Below are positions 60,968-64,000 of a stretch of DNA of 64,000 nt, piece by piece. The notes below the pieces were generated by a model. The model made no database searches. It was not told where the DNA came from and was given only the letters and a program-made list of their open reading frames with translations. This DNA is from Deltaproteobacteria bacterium (GTDB taxonomy: Bacteria; Myxococcota_A; Polyangia; Haliangiales; Haliangiaceae). The stretch covers positions 62,001 through 126,000 of the forward strand of contig JAHDIH010000009.1 of NCBI GenBank assembly GCA_020630875.1, read 5' to 3'. The translations under genes and the position numbers were made by a program. How positions within the stretch are numbered: the first letter of the stretch is position 1; each line of letters starts with the position of its first letter.

Positions 60968-61480
60968 ATGGACAAGCTACACTCTGCGCTCGCACGTCAT
61001 TCTTTCGAATCTTCATTCTGGCTGGGGGGATACCCTTCAGTTAGGGAATACACCCGTTCGCTTGCACACGTTTTGGCAAACGAAGACACACGGCTGGAAC
61101 TTAGAAAACTGTTGTTTCGCAACAGCTTGCTCGGAATCTATCGCTACACACCGCCTGAGTTTTTTATCACAAAGAAGATCACAGAAGATGGTTTAACGTT
61201 TGCCTGCGGCATTGTTGGCTACGAATTTTTTGTTGGCGAGCACCCCTTCGGGGAGACGAGCAAAGACCAAAAAATTGCATTACTCACCAGCCCATCCCTG
61301 CCAACCTCTGTTGGAATTTCCTCTGCTGAGCGCGTATTGAAGTCTGCGCTCCACAGAGATCCTCTGCGGCGACCTCGCCTGCAACGGCTCATGGAGCGCT
61401 GGGTACAATCATTCGCTCGTCAAATAACGGCGGCAGAGCAAACAGGAACTAACATCACCAGAATACCTACTAACTTTTAG
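60968..61480 (+). CDS. Protein-kinase C-lobe-like fragment (pseudokinase-like), sigma-54 dependent
   Basis: 170 residues. The middle and end follow the C-lobe of Hanks kinases: YTPPEFFITKK (the Pro-Glu after the activation loop), FACGIVGYEFFVGEHPFG (like 'slGvvlyElltGrpPF') and LKSALHRDPLRRPRLQRL (like 'al..dP..RP'). No Gly loop, catalytic Lys, HRD or DFG is present, so it cannot be an active kinase. It may be a substrate mimic or adaptor, or a decayed kinase, though its own strong promoter argues for use. The 3' end overlaps the convergent permease gene by 11 bases. Confidence 0.6.
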   Translation: MDKLHSALARHSFESSFWLGGYPSVREYTRSLAHVLANEDTRLELRKLLFRNSLLGIYRYTPPEFFITKKITEDGLTFACGIVGYEFFVGEHPFGETSKDQKIALLTSPSLPTSVGISSAERVLKSALHRDPLRRPRLQRLMERWVQSFARQITAAEQTGTNITRIPTNF

Positions 61481-62600
61481 CGCACGTGAAACCAAGTGAA
61501 ACCACTTTCTCTTCCACTGCTTTAGGGTCGGCATCACTGGAAACGTGCAGCGTGCCGGCCTTAAGGTCGACTTTCACCTCCGCCGCCAAACTCGCAAGCG
61601 ATATCTCTATACGCCTAACGCACCCCCCGCACGTCATTCCGCCAACAGAAAACGCTATCGCGCGGTCAACCTTAGTATTCCGTTTTGGCAAGGGCGCTAG
61701 TAACAACATGCAAAGAGATGCGGCAACCACGCCGCCAAACACTGAGGCATGGTCCATCGCGACTAAGCGGTTTACTTCAAGCTTAGGGTTGATGACGTAG
61801 GCCAAAACCAGAGAACAAGCAGAGAGTGTCACTACAAAGGCTACAGCCGCTCTTTTGCCAAGCTCCTTGCCCATCACGCCAAGTGTCGAAAGGTTCGTCG
61901 CAGGGCCAGCAACGAGAAACACCAAAGCGGAGGCAGACGAAAACCCCGCACTCACCATAGTCGCGGCAATGGGAACGGATGCCGTCGCGCACACGTAGAC
62001 AGGAACAGAGACCAGTAGTGCTACGCCGGGATTGAGAAACTCGCCGGGAAGCCAATAGTGCTTTGTTAGTGTCAGTGTTACTCCTGAGATCAAAGCGCCC
62101 CCTAAAACCCACCAACGAATACTCCTTAGAATTTGAAAACCATGAAGTAGTATCGCGGTTCGCCCTTCGGTTTCGATGGTTTGCGACTTTTGAGTAACAG
62201 CATACGGGGCTACCGCAGCTACCACGAGCCCGGTGACCAGCCCTACTACTACGGCAATTCCCGCCTTTAGCCACGCGAACTTCCAACCAAGAAGTCCGGC
62301 AGTAACGAAAAATGAATCTACGCCTGTTTGCGGTGTGACTACAAGAAAGGTGGCCACGGCAGCAGCTGAAGCTCCTTGTCTCTTTAAGCCGACCGCCACT
62401 GGAATCACCCCACACGAACAAAGTGGCAACGGCAGTCCCACGAGTAACGCCCAGAAGACTCCTGTTGCCCCTTTCATCTTAGCGGTAATGTTGGCTGGGA
62501 GCACTGCCATGATTACTCCTGCCAGCAGTGCTCCGATGAAAAGCCACGGGGCCATCTCCACCATTACAAGCCAACTGGCATAAAGCATCTCCACGAGCAC
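61470..62600 (-). CDS. Cu/Zn-type permease (SO_0444/ArsP_1 family) with C-terminal HMA domain
   Basis: 376 residues, about eight membrane helices. Permease marks: GLPLPLCSCGVIPVAVGLKR and FLVVTPQTGVDSFF in the first half, mirrored by VPVYVCATASVPIAATMVSA and FLVAGPATNLSTL in the second. A C-terminal heavy-metal-associated domain has GGMTCGGCVRRIE. Family members export Cu, Zn or organo-arsenicals; the HMA domain points to a soft metal. GTG start after TGgTAATGT. Confidence 0.85.
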   Translation of the reverse strand: MLVEMLYASWLVMVEMAPWLFIGALLAGVIMAVLPANITAKMKGATGVFWALLVGLPLPLCSCGVIPVAVGLKRQGASAAAVATFLVVTPQTGVDSFFVTAGLLGWKFAWLKAGIAVVVGLVTGLVVAAVAPYAVTQKSQTIETEGRTAILLHGFQILRSIRWWVLGGALISGVTLTLTKHYWLPGEFLNPGVALLVSVPVYVCATASVPIAATMVSAGFSSASALVFLVAGPATNLSTLGVMGKELGKRAAVAFVVTLSACSLVLAYVINPKLEVNRLVAMDHASVFGGVVAASLCMLLLAPLPKRNTKVDRAIAFSVGGMTCGGCVRRIEISLASLAAEVKVDLKAGTLHVSSDADPKAVEEKVVSLGFTCAKS

Positions 62601-62606
62601 ACTCTG

Positions 62607-62631
62607 ACATTACCAGAAATCGTGGTAGCGT
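62607..62631. promoter_or_regulatory. Divergent extended -10 elements of permease and SDR genes
   Basis: Minus strand TGg-TAATGT (62615-62607) ends six bases before the GTG at 62600; plus strand TGg-TAGCGT (62623-62631) ends seven bases before the ATG at 62639. Both units fit in a 38-bp gap. Confidence 0.47.
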
Positions 62632-62638
62632 CCACGCT

Positions 62639-63457
62639 ATGAGCAGACGTCTCGAAGGAAAGCACGCGTTGATCACAGGCGCTTCCAGCGGCATTGGCAA
62701 GTGCATTGCGAGCCAACTGGCCGAAATGGGCGCCAATGTGACGGTCGTAGCTCGGCGCAAGGACAGGCTGGAAAAACTAGCAGATGAGCTGAAAAGTAAA
62801 CATCAGGTCGCGGCATCAGTTGTGGCGCAAGACCTGGCAGAGGACGATGCCGCTCAAAAGATTTGGGACCGCTGCCAGAGCCCATTGGACATCGTCGTGA
62901 ATAATGCAGGGTTTGGAACACTGTCGCCATTTTCCTCCCAAAGTGAAGACGGAATCGCCGCTCTAATTGCAGTCAACATATCCGCGCTTACGGAGCTATC
63001 CCATCACTTTGTCACCGAGAGAATTCGACGAGGCGAAGGCGGCTACCTCTTGCAAGTTGCCTCAATCGCCGCATTTCAATCCAACCCCTACTTTGCGGTC
63101 TATGGTGCAGCCAAAGCGTACGTTTGCCGATTCTCTGAAGCGCTAGACTTTGAACTCAAAGGTACCGATATTTCCTCCACTTGTTTATGCCCTGGCGCCA
63201 CCCGCACAGAGTTTGTCGAGCACGCTGGAGTTGACGTCTCCGCGGTACCAGCCATTGGAAGGGCCACCTTCATGTCCGCAGAGAAAACCGCGGCCATCGG
63301 CATCAAAGCGATGCTTAAACGCAAACGTTTGGTGGTCGCAGGAGCGCCCAACAAGTTCGCGGCCTTCGGCAATCGTTTTGTCCCTAGCACCATCACCACC
63401 GCCCTAGCCTCAAAAATGATGGGCGGAAGAAAAAATAATTCCAGCAAGCCTATCTGA
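62639..63457 (+). CDS. Short-chain dehydrogenase/reductase (SDR)
   Basis: 272 residues. Cofactor loop TGASSGIGK with VARRKDRL after strand 2 (Arg pair suggesting NADPH), NNAGFG, catalytic Ser in LLQVASIAAFQ and YGAAKAYV (Tyr, Lys). LCPGATRTEF follows. DltE/YqjQ-like classical SDR; substrate unknown. Confidence 0.9.
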   Translation: MSRRLEGKHALITGASSGIGKCIASQLAEMGANVTVVARRKDRLEKLADELKSKHQVAASVVAQDLAEDDAAQKIWDRCQSPLDIVVNNAGFGTLSPFSSQSEDGIAALIAVNISALTELSHHFVTERIRRGEGGYLLQVASIAAFQSNPYFAVYGAAKAYVCRFSEALDFELKGTDISSTCLCPGATRTEFVEHAGVDVSAVPAIGRATFMSAEKTAAIGIKAMLKRKRLVVAGAPNKFAAFGNRFVPSTITTALASKMMGGRKNNSSKPI

Positions 63458-63668
63458 GTTCAACACGGCAAGCATCGAGTTCATGAAGAAATGCCGCCAA
63501 CTCTTTGGCGACATCAGGCGAATGAGCCAGTAAATCTTCCATCCCAGTAACCACCAATGTGTCTGGGATCTTCTCAGCAGGGTCGTAGAAGAAATGCTGC
63601 CCGAGCCCATTCCATGATATTTCGTACAACGAGGGAAGTTCGAGAGTTCGAATAAAAGATTCCACCAA
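63450..63668 (-). CDS. Hypothetical short protein
   Basis: 72 residues: TLELPSLYEISWNGLGQHFF, YDPAEKIPDTLVVTGMEDLL and AKELAAFLHELDACRVELR read as a compact cytosolic protein. The TTG at 63668 follows TAGCGT by seven bases; a GTG at 63665 is the next codon. Its end overlaps the SDR gene by 8 bases. No family recognised. Confidence 0.5.
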   Translation of the reverse strand: MVESFIRTLELPSLYEISWNGLGQHFFYDPAEKIPDTLVVTGMEDLLAHSPDVAKELAAFLHELDACRVELR

Positions 63669-63930
63669 ATCAGCGACGCTACGACACTACGACCTCTACT
63701 TTACCCAGGCCACTGTTCCCGACGGCCCCCACCGGAGGATCATTTACCGCAATGTCCTGTAAAAAATTACAGTCCTGGTGCAAGCTAAATTTTACAGCCC
63801 TTCTTGTTTTCTGCCGCTTAGTTTGGTTTGCAGGCGACGCCGAGTCTGCGCCCTTGTCTTGGTGAACTACTTTTCTCGTGTCTGACAGTAATCTCGCTGT
63901 TCCTTTTCCGACAAACATCCTTAGTCATCA
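63669..63930. other. Intergenic region with a LexA-type box and no clear gene
   Basis: A 262-bp stretch. CTGT-N8-ACAG with an all-A/T centre lies at 63757-63772, the form of the gammaproteobacterial SOS box. A 37-codon frame (63752-63865, MSCKKLQSWCK...) has GGAGG 13 bases upstream and a hydrophobic middle, but is weak evidence. An opposite frame (63679-63918) has low-complexity basic sequence and is not taken as a gene. Confidence 0.3.
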
Positions 63931-64000
63931 TGCCCGAAAAAAAGCGTATCTACGCGTGCATCCGGGAGCTGCTGGTCACTCGCAAACCACGAGATCACGG
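63931..64000 (+). CDS. Start of an unidentified gene, cut by the window end
   Basis: An ATG at 63931 opens a frame (MPEKKRIYACIRELLVTRKP) that runs off the window. 23 residues are too few to assign. It lies downstream of the LexA-type box, so an SOS-linked gene is possible. Confidence 0.3.

Noticed and set aside
63679-63918. 79-codon minus-strand frame
   Set aside because: Low-complexity basic sequence, no promoter or SD, and no recognisable pattern.

Overview
The window reads as a chromosomal segment of a Myxococcota/'deltaproteobacterial' type bacterium, perhaps near Bradymonadales or the Myxococcia; this is inferred from protein families, not from a marker tree. Pointers are a Hanks-type Ser/Thr kinase of the myxobacterial HRDISPSN type, a MopE-like Asp-rich metal-binding motif inside a sulfatase-fold protein, a MYXO-CTERM-like sorting tail on a secreted His-brace protein, many short-signal lipoproteins, and an ECF sigma/anti-sigma/DUF4097 operon. 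Base composition is near balanced. No rRNA, tRNA, CRISPR array or insertion sequence was seen. Gene density is very high: most neighbours overlap or abut, and convergent pairs repeatedly share a 4-bp stop overlap (CTAG, TTAA or TTAG).

Layout: purM (5' cut)-purN; a membrane phosphoesterase; an EtfD-like Fe-S oxidoreductase translationally coupled to a YitJ-like methyltransferase/MTHFR; era-der; an ATP-grasp/GNAT/HEAT-lipoprotein operon; a HARE-HTH/Mrr-like protein with lipB; a GT51 transglycosylase with a novel N-terminal half; the ECF operon; a PfkB kinase and a sulfatase-fold membrane enzyme; pyrC-carA; a CinA N-domain protein with hisS; a lipoprotein-RidA-PrkA-phosphoesterase operon divergent from a Ser/Thr kinase; an accessory stretch (33-44 kb) of lipoproteins, a frameshifted LRR lipoprotein, an MFS transporter, a beta-lactamase-fold hydrolase and a sigma-70 family factor; a five-gene catabolic operon (44.4-52.6 kb); rpmG-rpmB; a methyltransferase and a TolB-like propeller; a VWA/FHA - peptidoglycan hydrolase - beta-barrel cluster (56.5-60.8 kb); a sigma-54-driven kinase C-lobe fragment; a Cu/Zn permease; and an SDR.

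Three things stand out. (1) The operon at 44382-52600 encodes a ~1540-residue fusion (aldehyde dehydrogenase, class III aminotransferase, GNAT acetyltransferase, catalytically dead class III aminotransferase), a C45 Ntn-hydrolase, another class III aminotransferase and both subunits of a 3-ketoacid CoA-transferase, each joined by an ATGA-type overlap. This set fits an acetyl-masked amine route such as aerobic beta-lysine breakdown. (2) About twenty transcription units carry a -10-like TANNNT exactly 6-7 bases before the start codon (ATG, GTG or TTG), implying leaderless mRNAs as the normal arrangement, including an ECF-type and a sigma-54-type promoter. (3) A signal-less dual peptidoglycan hydrolase with an EF-hand sits behind a VWA-TM-FHA protein and ahead of an unannotated 44-residue ORF and a beta-barrel.
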